Source: JBGUVL01 sp964370395
GTDB lineage: Bacteria > Bacillota_I > Bacilli_A > Erysipelotrichales > Erysipelotrichaceae
Length of the DNA stretch: 64,000 nucleotides
Direction: 5' to 3'
Assembly: GCA_964370395.1 (NCBI GenBank)
Contig: CAYJIZ010000003.1
Location: forward strand, 74,751 to 138,750
Part shown: positions 36,307 through 45,375 of the stretch, in pieces
Position numbering within the stretch: position 1 is the first letter of the stretch
Layout of the letters: every line of letters starts with the position of its first letter
Made by a program: the position numbers and the translations under genes
Notes under the pieces: model-generated
The model's input: the letters and a program-made list of their open reading frames with translations, nothing else
The model's database searches: none
What the model was told of the DNA's origin: nothing

Positions 36307-36522
36307 TTATCTATTCGCATTCACAGATTTCATAATCTGCTTAATTTGTGCTTCGGAAGGTTTTCTTCCCATTTGAAGGAACATAGCACGAATCATCTTT
36401 TCATTAATCGGAGGGTTTTCTTTTAATTCTTTTTCAAATTTCTTTCTTGTGAAGAAGAAACCTAATGCCCCACCAATTAGTAAACCAACGATTAGACTAC
36501 CTAATGATACCCATAATTCCAT
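36307..36522 (-). CDS. yneF: YneF/UPF0154 small membrane protein
   Basis: 71 residues. One N-terminal membrane segment (about 4-24: LGSLIVGLLIGGALGFFFTRK) and a basic, polar tail ending FLQMGRKPSEAQIKQIMK, the UPF0154 hallmark. Widely conserved in Bacillota, function unknown. AGGAGG lies 6 bases before the ATG. Own promoter (TTGTAC, 17, TATAAT) upstream and terminator downstream. Confidence 0.92.
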   Translation of the reverse strand: MELWVSLGSLIVGLLIGGALGFFFTRKKFEKELKENPPINEKMIRAMFLQMGRKPSEAQIKQIMKSVNANR

Positions 36523-36551
36523 AATATGCCTCCTGTTATTCTACAATGACT

Positions 36552-36580
36552 ATTATACAAAATTGCACTCATAAGTACAA
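36552..36580 (-). promoter_or_regulatory. Promoter of yneF
   Basis: Minus strand TTGTAC (36575-36580), a 17-base spacer, TATAAT (36552-36557), 30 bases before the ATG. Confidence 0.75.
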
Positions 36581-36726
36581 CACTTTTTCATAATAAAAAC
36601 GCAATAAATTCCCTATTTATTCTTATTTTCACCTTGTATGTCACCCACTGTCACCACTTTTTAATTTTATTTGACATTTCATCCCAAAAAACACAAAAAT
36701 ATTTACAATTTATAACCTCATTTTTC

Positions 36727-36757
36727 AAAAAAAGAAAAGCATTTTTACCAAATGCTT
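36727..36757 (-). terminator. Intrinsic terminator after gmk
   Basis: AAGCATTT/AAATGCTT stem, loop of about 5 bases, T-rich tract (TTCTTTTTTT) on the minus strand; the gmk stop codon overlaps it. Confidence 0.8.
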
Positions 36758-37322
36758 AGTCTTTCATATGTTTTTTGATGATCAATCCAATGTATTGTGC
36801 AGCTAACTCAGGGTCATCATTACACACTACATATTTATAATCTTTTACTAATTTCATTTCTTTTTCCGCTTTCGCCAATCGTTCCTGAATGATTTCTTCT
36901 GGTTCTGTACTGCGTCCACGAATACGATTTTCTAATTCCTCCATCGTTGGTGGAATCATAAAAATACTAATGCAATCTGGCACTTTTTTCGAAACCTGTT
37001 GCGCTCCCTGTACTTCAATTTCAAGTACAACATTTTTTCCTTCATTACGCAATTTCTCCACTTGCGATAATGGTGTCCCATAGTAATTACCAACAAACTC
37101 TGCCCACTCTAGCAATTCTTCTTTTTTAATTGCTGCTTCAAAATGCGCTTTATCTGTAAATAGATAATCCACCCCATCCACTTCTCCTTTTCTAGGAGAA
37201 CGCGTTGTCATGGAAATCGAATATGTTAAATTCAAATCTTCTTCTTTCATGAAAAAGTTTCTAACAGTTCCTTTTCCCACTCCACTTGGTCCACTTAAAA
37301 TAATCAATAATCCTTTTTTCAT
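36756..37322 (-). CDS. gmk: Guanylate kinase
   Basis: Phosphorylates GMP/dGMP to GDP/dGDP with ATP. 188 residues. P-loop GPSGVGKGTV near residue 9; GMP-binding segment SYSISMTTRSPRKGEVDGVDY includes the conserved R-x-x-R-x-G-E. ATG at 37322 with AGAGG 8 bases upstream. It has an extended -10 (TG-C-TATAAT, -10 at 37349-37354). Monocistronic here, no rpoZ or dfp nearby as in many genomes. Confidence 0.96.
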   Translation of the reverse strand: MKKGLLIILSGPSGVGKGTVRNFFMKEEDLNLTYSISMTTRSPRKGEVDGVDYLFTDKAHFEAAIKKEELLEWAEFVGNYYGTPLSQVEKLRNEGKNVVLEIEVQGAQQVSKKVPDCISIFMIPPTMEELENRIRGRSTEPEEIIQERLAKAEKEMKLVKDYKYVVCNDDPELAAQYIGLIIKKHMKD

Positions 37323-37719
37323 ACACACTACCTCTTTGTATGTATTTCATTATAGCATTAAGTGTATTTTTATAAAATGATTTTTTTGTAAATACACAAC
37401 TAATTTTATTCAATCTCCCCATTTCGCAAATGCTATCTATTTATTTTCTATTAACTATTATGTTTCTTGCTTTTTTTCTCTTTTCACTTTTATTTTAAAG
37501 AGCTCCAACAAAAGAAAAAAGATCCTTTCCGTCATTACACTACAAACAAAACAAACAAACATCGTGTAACTCATATCTGCACATAAGCACTTGTGTTTTT
37601 TTGTTTTATTCACCCATTATTTATTCTTTTTTTATCCATGTTGACACAAAATTTTTATTGCTTTATCCTTTTGTTAAGAGCTGACGTCAACTCTTCAAAA
37701 CCATAAGGAGAGTAACAAA
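37323..37719. other. Gene-free AT-rich divergent region between gmk and the C45 gene
   Basis: About 400 bases with no ORF or ncRNA I can support. It holds the gmk extended -10 at its left end and a good rightward promoter, TTGACA (37641-37646), a 17-base spacer and TATCCT (37664-37669), for the C45-type gene. The middle part, runs of A, T and short ACAAAC repeats, shows no clear hairpin or riboswitch consensus. Confidence 0.6.
37641..37669 (+). promoter_or_regulatory. Promoter of the C45-type gene
   Basis: TTGACA, a 17-base spacer, TATCCT; 50 bases before the ATG, which has AAGGAGAG 7 bases upstream. Confidence 0.75.
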
Positions 37720-38721
37720 ATGTACCATATCAGATTAAAAGGTTCTCATTACGAAGCCGGTTTTCAGTTCGGCAAGCGATTAAGAGAGAATAATGTTTTA
37801 CTATGCCAACAAATTCAATTTGCAAAAAACAAACAAAAAGAGCAATTCACAAAACAATGTATCCCCATCTACCAACGTTATTACCCTGAAATACTTTTGG
37901 AAATACAGGGCATCATCGACGGGCAACAAACAACAAACAACGACTTATTTGTTTTTTTAATTAGTATGTACTGCTTTGAACTTAGTAATCACTGTACTTG
38001 TTTTGCTGTAAAAGATAAGAATCATTATATATTAGGTAGAAATAGCGATTTTTTAGTAGCATTAGAAAAGTACTACATGAACTGTATGTATCGATTAGAT
38101 AACGTTTACGCATTTCAATCAAACACTACTGCATTTGTACAAATGGAAGACGGAATGAATGAACATGGTCTTGCCATAGGATTAACCTTTATTTATCCTA
38201 AAGTAATCGCACCTGGTTTCAACGCTGGAATGTTGCTTCGCTATATTTTGGAAAAGTGCAAGACAACCAAAGAAGCCATCTCTTTCTTAAAGAAAGTACC
38301 CATCGCTTCCCAACAAACATTCACAATAATTGATGCACAAGGTGAGTTTGCATGTGTAGAGTGCAATTCTCATTATGTTGAAGTGATCAATCAAGACGAT
38401 TGTTTTGTTGTGAGTACAAATCACTTCACAAGTGAAAACTTAAAGCCTTATAAAAAACCGAAAGAAATAGACGATTGGCATTCCATTACACGATACCAAG
38501 TCGTACAGAATGCCTTAACTCATCTTTCTACCCCATTTCGCATTTCTGATGCAATGGATATCTTAGCTGGAAAATACGGTTTCACATGCCAATACAAACG
38601 CAAAAGCGGAGCAGATACCGTATGGTCTGTCATTTATGACACAAAACAACAGAAGGTGTATCGTGTGGAAGGCAACCCATCTAGAAAGGCCTTTTTTGAA
38701 GACAAACGCCAATTAAAATAA
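37720..38721 (+). CDS. C45-type acyltransferase/amidohydrolase (AAT-like, Ntn-fold)
   Basis: 333 residues resembling acyl-CoA:6-aminopenicillanate acyltransferase-like proteins (peptidase family C45, Ntn hydrolase superfamily). Candidate catalytic cysteine in HCTCFAV near residue 92, followed by ILGRNSDF and EHGLAIGLTF, typical of these proteins. It lacks a signal peptide, so it is cytosolic. Substrate unknown; relatives cleave or form linear amides, including N-acyl amino acids and bile-salt-like amides. It sits just before rqcH in the same direction but has its own promoter. Family assignment is moderately confident. Confidence 0.8.
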   Translation: MYHIRLKGSHYEAGFQFGKRLRENNVLLCQQIQFAKNKQKEQFTKQCIPIYQRYYPEILLEIQGIIDGQQTTNNDLFVFLISMYCFELSNHCTCFAVKDKNHYILGRNSDFLVALEKYYMNCMYRLDNVYAFQSNTTAFVQMEDGMNEHGLAIGLTFIYPKVIAPGFNAGMLLRYILEKCKTTKEAISFLKKVPIASQQTFTIIDAQGEFACVECNSHYVEVINQDDCFVVSTNHFTSENLKPYKKPKEIDDWHSITRYQVVQNALTHLSTPFRISDAMDILAGKYGFTCQYKRKSGADTVWSVIYDTKQQKVYRVEGNPSRKAFFEDKRQLK

Positions 38722-38739
38722 AGCATTTAAGTCATTTCA

Positions 38740-38748
38740 TGGTATAAT
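38740..38748 (+). promoter_or_regulatory. Extended -10 promoter of rqcH
   Basis: TG-G-TATAAT, 17 bases before the ATG, giving a leader of about 10 bases that still includes GGTGA. Confidence 0.55.
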
Positions 38749-38765
38749 AGAACACGGTGATAAAT

Positions 38766-40421
38766 ATGGCTTTTGATGGATTAGTCTTACAACAATTAGT
38801 AAAACAGATGCAATTACTTGTACCTGGAAAAATAAATAAAATACAACAGGTTTCAGATAACGAAATCCTTTTCACAATACGTGCAAACAATAAAAATCAT
38901 AAGATGATGATTTCTGCACATAGTACGTACAATCGTATGCATTTAAGTGAGCGAACATATACGACTCCAGATGCACCAAATAACTTTATTATGGTATTAC
39001 GAAAACACATAAGTGGAGCCATTATTAAAGATATGCAACAGGTGGGATTAGATCGTGTAGTTAAGTTCACTTTAGAAGCAAGAAACGAACTTGGTGACAT
39101 TCATACCCTTTGTATGTATGTGGAACTAATGGGTAAATATGCAAACATTATTTTAGTCAATGAGGAAAACAAAGTTATCGATGCTTTAAAGCGCATCCCT
39201 CCCTTTGAAAACAATGTACGTACCATTCATCCTGGAGCAAGTTTTGTTGCGGTTAGCGCACATGAAAACAAGCAAGATCCCTATCATTATACGACGCTTT
39301 CAATGGAAGAAAGTTTTACTCAACAATTCCATGGTTTTTCACCATTGTTGTCTGTTGAAGTACATTATCGATTAAAACAAAACGAAGATTTTGCTAGTAT
39401 CATGCAAGAAATTGCCAATTCACAGTCTTTATTTGTTTATGAGAAAGATGGCAAAGAGTACTTTCATGTGATTGCACTAACGCATCTGCAAACAAATGGT
39501 CGACAATATCCATTGCAAGAAGCAATGGATACGTTATATTATGAAAAAGAAGAAAAAGTACGCATTAAGGAACAAAACGGTGATTTGTTTAAAATTGCGA
39601 GACAAGAATTAAAGAAACACAATACAAAATTGAAGAAGTTAGAAAAAACATTAAGCGAAGCATATGATTTGGATGATTATCGCATGTATGGTGACTTGTT
39701 GTATGCCTATGCTTACCAATTCCCCACAAAACAAAAAGAAGTCTGTGTTCCCTCTTTTGAAGATGGAGAAATGATTACAATTGCTTTGGATGAGAAGTTT
39801 GATGTGAAAACAAACGCAAAAAAATACTATCAAAAATACCAGAAAGCAAAAACAGCACAAATTGAAGTAGCAAAACAAATTGAACTTACAAAAGAGAATA
39901 TCGCATACTTTGAAATCATTGAAGCGCAACTTGAACAAGCTAACTTCTTAGATGCAGTCGAAATCCGCGAGGAACTCATCGCTAATGGCTGGATTCGCAA
40001 GAAACAAAAATACCCTTCAAAGAAAAAGAAACACATTCCTAATTTTGTTACGTTATTAATTGATGATACGTATGTCTATGTTGGAAAAAACAATATTCAA
40101 AACGATTATATTACTTTTAAACAATCACGAAAAGATCACACTTGGTTTCACTCAAAAGACATTCATGGAAGCCATGTCGTTGTCGCGAGTGAAGAACCAA
40201 ACGAAAAAATCATTCGTATCGCTGCCATGTTTGCAGCCTATTACTCAAAGGCAAGACACTCTTCGAGTGTCCCAGTCAATTACTGTCTCATTCGACAATT
40301 GCGCAAACCAAACAAAGCTGCTTTGGGGTTTGTCACTTTGACAAACTATAAAACCATTTATATTGACCCAGTGGAAGAGGAAATAAAACAATACTTAATA
40401 GAATACGAAAGAAAAGCATAG
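38766..40421 (+). CDS. rqcH: RqcH (NFACT family, fibronectin-binding-like) ribosome quality control factor
   Basis: 551 residues. The conserved NFACT start MAFDGLVLQQLVKQM, coiled-coil in the middle (about 275-305 and 355-390), and NFACT-R segment HTWFHSKDIHGSHVV near residue 455. Binds stalled 50S subunits and adds alanine tails to nascent chains, marking them for proteolysis; older annotation calls it fibronectin-binding protein. Start ATG at 38766 with GGTGA 5 bases before it; an upstream GTG is possible. Ends at a bidirectional terminator. Confidence 0.93.
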   Translation: MAFDGLVLQQLVKQMQLLVPGKINKIQQVSDNEILFTIRANNKNHKMMISAHSTYNRMHLSERTYTTPDAPNNFIMVLRKHISGAIIKDMQQVGLDRVVKFTLEARNELGDIHTLCMYVELMGKYANIILVNEENKVIDALKRIPPFENNVRTIHPGASFVAVSAHENKQDPYHYTTLSMEESFTQQFHGFSPLLSVEVHYRLKQNEDFASIMQEIANSQSLFVYEKDGKEYFHVIALTHLQTNGRQYPLQEAMDTLYYEKEEKVRIKEQNGDLFKIARQELKKHNTKLKKLEKTLSEAYDLDDYRMYGDLLYAYAYQFPTKQKEVCVPSFEDGEMITIALDEKFDVKTNAKKYYQKYQKAKTAQIEVAKQIELTKENIAYFEIIEAQLEQANFLDAVEIREELIANGWIRKKQKYPSKKKKHIPNFVTLLIDDTYVYVGKNNIQNDYITFKQSRKDHTWFHSKDIHGSHVVVASEEPNEKIIRIAAMFAAYYSKARHSSSVPVNYCLIRQLRKPNKAALGFVTLTNYKTIYIDPVEEEIKQYLIEYERKA

Positions 40422-40447
40422 CGCTACACACGCTATGCTTCTTTATT
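40410..40447. terminator. Bidirectional terminator between rqcH and pyrophosphatase genes
   Basis: AAGCATAGCG/CGCTATGCTT stem with a 7-base loop and T-rich tracts on both strands. Confidence 0.85.
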
Positions 40448-42059
40448 ATTTTAATAAACTTGCGATTTTTGGAATAATCTGTTTCTTTCTAGAAACAAAC
40501 CCTGCCAAATATTCATCTGGGTTTTCTGGATTTTGGAATGCGACATCAATTTGTTTACTTAACTTACCAGTAAATACAAAACGACTTCCCTTTCCTTCAA
40601 CATTAGAGAAAACCATCATTAATAGATCATATTTAAAACGCTCGTTCTCTTCTTCTAAATAACTGCGAAACCCTTCTTTGATTTCTTTTACTTTTTCTAA
40701 ATCAAAGATATTCGTTTGCCCGATTGCAATATGGTAACCATCTAATTCGTACTCTTTAAAATCCGTATATAAAATTTCATTGTTGGTACGTTTCTCAATC
40801 GTTGCCGTTTTCACAAACATCTCACGCGCTAACTCTTCTAAATCAAAGCCATGCTTTTGCGCTAACGAGTGAGCAATTTCACGATCCACTTCTGTACAAG
40901 TTGGAGAGTTGAAATTCATCGTATCAGAAATAATGGCACAACATAAAATTCCTGCGATTTCCTTTGGTGCTTCTATATTATGCTCTCTAAATATCGTAGC
41001 GATAATACTACAAGTACTACCCACTCTTTGGTTTCTAAAAATAATCGGTTGATTTGTTTCAATATCACCAATTCGATGGTGGTCAATAATTTCTAAAATG
41101 TTCGCAAACTCTACATCGTCAATCGTTTGACTCATTTCGTTGTGGTCCACCAATATAAAGTTTTTCTTTTCATAAGACAACAAATGGTAACGTGCAATCG
41201 ATCCGATTAACTTATTGTTCATATACACAGGATAGTTTCTAAAACGTGTCTTCAACATAAGTTTAGCAGCATCTTCTACGTATTCATTCCCATTGAAACG
41301 AACCACTTTATCAACAGGTGACATCATTAATGAAACAGGTATACTACGATAGATCATTTGTAGTATTTTCATAATGTTGTAAGGTGTAGTAATTAAAGTA
41401 ACACCCATCTCTTTCGCCATTCGAATGATGAATTCACTTGGAATAAACCCTTCCGAAACCGCGATAACAGCACATCCTTTTGACATACATTTAATCATGG
41501 CATCTTCGTTGTCACTTAACGCCATAATGGCACCAGTTAAATCACGTTGCATCATCTTTTTATCAAAAATGCGAACATACCCACTTCTCTCTAATGTTCC
41601 TTTGATGATAAAATCCCCTTTTAGTGATGCGACTAAGTTTTCCAAAGGTGTATCTTTCAATACATCTTTTGTAATATTCAAATCTTGCATCTGAATTTTT
41701 GAAACGTCAGACATCGTAGTAAGTCCTACTAACTCTTCTTTTTCATTCACAACATAAATCGTTTTCGTATTGTGCTCTAAGCAAAGGTCCCATACGTGAC
41801 GAATGGTTGCTTCTGGATTCACTTGAATGGCTGGATCCATCGCAATTTCTTTTAACGTCGCTTTCGCACTTGAGATTAATTCTGGTTCTTTAACTTTAAA
41901 TTTATCCAAAATAAATTGCGTTTCGCGATTAATCTTCCCCAAACGACAAGCTTTCGCCTTCATTCCTAATTCGTTTTTTAAATACGAATACGAAATAGCA
42001 GCACAAATTGAATCACTATCCGGATTTTTATGACCTGTGATGTAAATTGTGTTTCCCAT
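40446..42059 (-). CDS. ppaC: Family II inorganic pyrophosphatase with CBS and DRTGG domains
   Basis: Hydrolyses pyrophosphate to phosphate, Mn/Co-dependent. 537 residues. DHH start TGHKNPDSDS near residue 7; then a CBS (about 70-125), DRTGG-type region (about 190-245), second CBS (about 250-305), IDHHRIGD near 320, and DHHA2 at the C-terminus. The inserted CBS/DRTGG unit is the regulated (adenine nucleotide-inhibited, diadenosine-activated) form known from Clostridia. ATG at 42059 with AGAGGAG upstream; a longer ORF start is unlikely. Confidence 0.95.
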   Translation of the reverse strand: MGNTIYITGHKNPDSDSICAAISYSYLKNELGMKAKACRLGKINRETQFILDKFKVKEPELISSAKATLKEIAMDPAIQVNPEATIRHVWDLCLEHNTKTIYVVNEKEELVGLTTMSDVSKIQMQDLNITKDVLKDTPLENLVASLKGDFIIKGTLERSGYVRIFDKKMMQRDLTGAIMALSDNEDAMIKCMSKGCAVIAVSEGFIPSEFIIRMAKEMGVTLITTPYNIMKILQMIYRSIPVSLMMSPVDKVVRFNGNEYVEDAAKLMLKTRFRNYPVYMNNKLIGSIARYHLLSYEKKNFILVDHNEMSQTIDDVEFANILEIIDHHRIGDIETNQPIIFRNQRVGSTCSIIATIFREHNIEAPKEIAGILCCAIISDTMNFNSPTCTEVDREIAHSLAQKHGFDLEELAREMFVKTATIEKRTNNEILYTDFKEYELDGYHIAIGQTNIFDLEKVKEIKEGFRSYLEEENERFKYDLLMMVFSNVEGKGSRFVFTGKLSKQIDVAFQNPENPDEYLAGFVSRKKQIIPKIASLLK

Positions 42060-42172
42060 AAGATTCTCCTCTAGTTTGTATATGTTCATTATAGTATAAA
42101 TTAACAATATTGTCATTACATGAAATGTTCATAAATTGGCACTATTTTTGGTGAACCAATTGCGTAAGTATG

Positions 42173-42196
42173 AAAAAAACTGAAGCGTTGTTCAGT
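42173..42196 (-). terminator. Intrinsic terminator after cysE
   Basis: ACTGAA/TTCAGT stem with a 6-base loop and T7 on the minus strand. Confidence 0.8.
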
Positions 42197-42730
42197 TTAT
42201 TCAGTATCTTCTGCTAATTTTTGTCTTGCTGCCTTTGCAGGTACACCAACAACACTCGAATTAGGAGCAACATCATTTACTACTACCGAGTTGGCACCTA
42301 TTTTCGCATTATCACCAATCATAATATTTCCAAGTACTTTTGCACCACACCCAACCATGACATTATTCCCTAACGTCGGGTGACGTTTACAATGCTCTTT
42401 TCCTGTACCACCTAGTGTCACGCCATGATAAATTAAACAATCATCTCCGATAATTGCTGTTTCTCCAATCACGACACCCATTCCATGATCAATAATTAAC
42501 CCTTTTCCTATTGTTGCTCCTGGGTGAATCTCAATTCCAACCCAAAAGCGAGCGATATTACTCATTAAACGGGCTAAGAAAAAAAGGTGAATGGAATAAA
42601 AGAAATGCCCTATGCGATAGAAAAACAACGCTTTCATATGTGGATACAACAACAATACTTCTAATTTAGAATGTACTGCAGGGTCATAGCGCATCGTTCG
42701 ATTAATGTTGTAACGAATTCCTTTAAACAT
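42197..42730 (-). CDS. cysE: Serine O-acetyltransferase
   Basis: Acetylates serine with acetyl-CoA, first step to cysteine. 177 residues, the short form usual in Bacillota. An N-terminal helical part is followed by left-handed beta-helix hexapeptide repeats (IEIHPGATIGKGLIIDHGMG; catalytic His in DHGMG and HPTLGNNV). The flexible C-terminal tail (KAARQKLAEDTE) is short. Upstream CysK is not in the window. Probably monocistronic. Confidence 0.95.
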   Translation of the reverse strand: MFKGIRYNINRTMRYDPAVHSKLEVLLLYPHMKALFFYRIGHFFYSIHLFFLARLMSNIARFWVGIEIHPGATIGKGLIIDHGMGVVIGETAIIGDDCLIYHGVTLGGTGKEHCKRHPTLGNNVMVGCGAKVLGNIMIGDNAKIGANSVVVNDVAPNSSVVGVPAKAARQKLAEDTE

Positions 42731-42798
42731 ACCGTTTCCCCCTTAAGTGTACGTCTATTATGCCATAAACATAATAAAATGTGTAGCAAAATAACCGC

Positions 42799-43440
42799 CT
42801 AGTAACCCAATTCTTCATTTACTAATAACACAACAATACGATCTTTATTCAATTGGTATGTATGTGTTACAGAAGTACAACAAATACGTGTAGAAGAAGT
42901 ACAATCCATACATTCTCCTGCATACGTACATGCATTGTCTTTGCTTAAACGAATACAATTCGCAGGAGCTGCAATCGTTTGAACGCGACGTTTCGCCTCT
43001 TCCAAATCACTAACAATTTTATTGCGTCCTACAACTAAAATTACTTTTTTTGGACCATAGGTAATAGCAGCAACGCGATTGGCATTTCCATCCACATTGT
43101 ACAATTCTCCATTCATCGTCACTGCATTACTACTACATAAATAGTAATCACACAAGAAAGCACGACGGTATATTTCTACCAACTCTTCTCTTGTTAAGCC
43201 TTCTTTATAACGATCATCATACTGTACATTCATTTCACGTAACATATTTATGATGTCACATTCAAATAAACTCTGTGATCCACCTACACTTACACTTGCT
43301 CCCTCTTCGATAATTTTTTTAATTTCTTCTCGCACTTCTTGTACACTACCTAAAATACGAGCATCCATATTATTATCAATCAGTGCTTTCTTTACTTTCT
43401 TTAATTTCACATCATAAAGCTTTTTTGTATTTTGATCCAT
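42799..43440 (-). CDS. LUD-domain protein (LutC/YkgG-like, DUF162)
   Basis: 213 residues. The LUD fold seen in lactate-utilisation proteins: SVSVGGSQSLFECDIINML near residue 50, SSNAVTMNGELYNVDGNANRV near 103 and KKVILVVGRNKIV near 129 are family segments. Extra C-terminal cysteines (CTYAGECMDCTSSTRICC, about 170-187) resemble an iron-sulfur or zinc site and are common in the Clostridia branch. No lutA or lutB lies beside it, so a role in lactate oxidation is unproven. Starts 10 bases after a HAD gene stop. Confidence 0.88.
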   Translation of the reverse strand: MDQNTKKLYDVKLKKVKKALIDNNMDARILGSVQEVREEIKKIIEEGASVSVGGSQSLFECDIINMLREMNVQYDDRYKEGLTREELVEIYRRAFLCDYYLCSSNAVTMNGELYNVDGNANRVAAITYGPKKVILVVGRNKIVSDLEEAKRRVQTIAAPANCIRLSKDNACTYAGECMDCTSSTRICCTSVTHTYQLNKDRIVVLLVNEELGY

Positions 43441-43450
43441 ATAGACCTCC

Positions 43451-44107
43451 TTATTTATTATAAGATTGAATTATCTCAATCACATCAAGCAAACTATCAC
43501 AGCGTTTATCAATATATAGTTCCATTTCCTCATCTGCTTTAATCATATCTTCGATATAAACGTGAGGCATTTTCGCACGATACGCAGCCATGGTACCAAA
43601 CTTACTGTCTTCCAATACCAGACATTCGCTTGCTTTGCTGTTTAAACGTTTTGCCGCTTCGATAAAAATATCTGGTGCTGGCTTTGAAGGAATCCCTTCA
43701 TACCCTGAAACAATCGCATCAAACTCCATCACAAACCCTGTATGAGAAAGGAAAGAAATAATATCTTCCTTCTTTGAACTGCTCGCTATCGCAATTTTCA
43801 AGCCATTTCCTTTCGCATAATCGTACAGCTCTTTTAACCCTTTTTTGTTGGCATCTCCAGGTTGTGGAAAGTATTCAAAAAAGAATGCTGGACGACGTTT
43901 TTGTACCTCGCGCATGATTGCGCTAATACCACAAAACTCTTCTTCCAATTTAACTACTGTTTTTGCACTTACCCCTACCATACTTAGAAAAGCACTTCGA
44001 GGGCAATCAAAGTTATGTTCTTCACAAACTTTAAAAAATAGATGTTCAAACAACCTTTCTGTATCGAACATCAATCCATCCATATCAAATATAATCGAAG
44101 TAATCAT
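43451..44107 (-). CDS. HAD-superfamily phosphatase, beta-phosphoglucomutase-like
   Basis: 218 residues. Motif I FDMDGLMFDTE near residue 7, motif II ASSSKKEDI near 110, motif III/IV KPAPDIFIEAA and LVLEDSKFGTMAA. A subclass I helical cap lies between residues 15 and 85. The D-x-D-G-x-x-x-D-T-E start is that of beta-phosphoglucomutase/phosphatase enzymes (e.g. 2-deoxyglucose-6-P or pseudouridine-5'-P phosphatase). ATG at 44107 with AGGGG 6 bases before it. First gene of a pair with the LUD gene; substrate unknown. Confidence 0.9.
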   Translation of the reverse strand: MITSIIFDMDGLMFDTERLFEHLFFKVCEEHNFDCPRSAFLSMVGVSAKTVVKLEEEFCGISAIMREVQKRRPAFFFEYFPQPGDANKKGLKELYDYAKGNGLKIAIASSSKKEDIISFLSHTGFVMEFDAIVSGYEGIPSKPAPDIFIEAAKRLNSKASECLVLEDSKFGTMAAYRAKMPHVYIEDMIKADEEMELYIDKRCDSLLDVIEIIQSYNK

Positions 44108-44261
44108 CACTATCCCCTTTAGTATTCTTTTATTTTACTTTGTTTTTCATGAAAATGCAATTTTCATCGCGTGTTATTCTCTCTTTTAATTTCATAAATT
44201 GAACCTACAATCCCTTTATTTCATGCTATACTATTACTATCAATGGAAGGAAGGTACAACT

Positions 44262-44741
44262 ATGGAAATTACACAAAACTTAAATGTCACAGCTCCTGAA
44301 TTTTTTACTCTAATTGAAGATTCTTTGCTGCATGACATCAAAAACAACAGCTCAAAAAAAGCGAATGCAGCAAAATTAGAACGCGGATTTCATTATACAA
44401 AAAACATGAAGATGGGAAAACAAATTGTGAAGACACAAGTAACACTTCTGCAATACCAAAAACCTATTCTTTACGAAGTAAAAATGGAAACAGACAATAA
44501 CATTTACAATATGAGTTATGCTATAATTGATAGAGGTGATAACATCGATGTCACCTATTCAGAGACATCAACTGACAAAGAAGGAAACGCTAAAAAATCT
44601 TTCTTGATGAATCTGATGGACAAACGCAACTTTCAAAAAATGGCAAAAACATTACAAAAGATGGAAGCTGCGATCTTAAATAATCGCGACCAATCTGACA
44701 AGTCCGATTATACAACCCCAAACGAAAAAGGTGAGGATTAA
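44262..44741 (+). CDS. DUF3284-like small protein
   Basis: 159 residues. METTQ-like start (MEITQNLNVTAPEFFTLIED) and a C-terminal FLMNLMDKRNFQKMAKTLQKME resemble the DUF3284 family, whose members occur near PTS genes in Bacillota. It looks like a small SRPBCC/START-type fold. Hydrophilic, cytosolic. AAGGAAGG lies 7 bases before the ATG, and a TATACT -10 lies upstream. Function unknown. Followed by a perfect terminator. Confidence 0.7.
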   Translation: MEITQNLNVTAPEFFTLIEDSLLHDIKNNSSKKANAAKLERGFHYTKNMKMGKQIVKTQVTLLQYQKPILYEVKMETDNNIYNMSYAIIDRGDNIDVTYSETSTDKEGNAKKSFLMNLMDKRNFQKMAKTLQKMEAAILNNRDQSDKSDYTTPNEKGED

Positions 44742-44753
44742 CCTCACCTTTTT
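44725..44753 (+). terminator. Intrinsic terminator after the DUF3284-like gene
   Basis: AAAAAGGTGAGG/CCTCACCTTTTT stem with a 5-base loop; perfect, works on either strand. Confidence 0.88.
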
Positions 44754-44975
44754 CGTGTCTTCACTATAGCAATTTACAATATTTTTTTGCATATGAAAGT
44801 AATTCAAATTTACCTATAACAATTTTTAAAGCTTTTGCATATCATGTCTGTTTTCTGCTTATTGGTCTGTATGTGTAGGGCGGTGTTACTTGTCGCCCAC
44901 ATAAGGACTGTCGCTATGCTTCAATCCTCTAGCCACTCTCTTAATCTATATTCAGCTTATAAAAGAAGCAAAAAT
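44754..44975. other. Gene-free segment downstream of the toxin locus, with a GC-richer hairpin
   Basis: No ORF I can support. It includes an unusually GC-rich patch (about 44871-44930) with a hairpin pairing GGGCG near 44880 to CGCCC near 44896, extended by GTG/CAC with a bulge. Its base composition differs from the AT-rich surroundings. It could be the remnant of a horizontally acquired end or a terminator-like element for the immunity gene. Confidence 0.45.
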
Positions 44976-45353
44976 TTAATTTTCATTTACTTGATTACAA
45001 TCATAATCTCCTTTTAATACCCTTTGAACTTCAATTTCCTTACACCAAATCTCTATATCAAGCGGGTATGCATTTATTTTAAATTTGTACATGCCCTCTT
45101 TTACTGTGAAATCAAACCTCTGTATAAAGAATGGTATTTGATTAGTAATTAATTCTTTATATGGTACATTTTTTTTGTAACTGACTTCATGCTCTATATT
45201 AACTTTATAGCATTCTAAAAACCTATAAATGACGTTATACTCCTCATCATCATATACCAATACTGCCTCATCTCCAAAATAGTTTGATGAGAAATGCAAG
45301 ATTTCCGTTTCATATATTTTCTTTACTTCCTTTTCTAATTCTTTGATATTCAT
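44976..45353 (-). CDS. Probable immunity protein of the WapA-like toxin
   Basis: 125 residues, acidic, no signal or membrane segment. Starts 22 bases after the toxin stop with AAAGGA 6-7 bases before the ATG, exactly where immunity genes lie in Rhs/WapA loci. Sequence has no motif I recognise. Prediction as immunity protein rests on position, size and charge. It is the last gene of the operon; the stretch after it is non-coding. Confidence 0.7.
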   Translation of the reverse strand: MNIKELEKEVKKIYETEILHFSSNYFGDEAVLVYDDEEYNVIYRFLECYKVNIEHEVSYKKNVPYKELITNQIPFFIQRFDFTVKEGMYKFKINAYPLDIEIWCKEIEVQRVLKGDYDCNQVNEN

Positions 45354-45375
45354 ATATTTATCCTTTCTAATTTCA

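Noticed and set aside
37323..37719. A riboswitch or small RNA in the gmk to C45 gap
   Set aside because: Only weak pairings; no consensus element or terminator that would define an RNA.
44754..44975. Orphan toxin tip/immunity cassettes after the WapA-like operon
   Set aside because: Only about 220 bases remain before the next gene, and no supported ORF is present.
44835..45017. A 60-codon plus-strand ORF after the DUF3284-like gene
   Set aside because: Low-complexity hydrophobic translation without a ribosome site; it overlaps the end of the immunity gene on the other strand.
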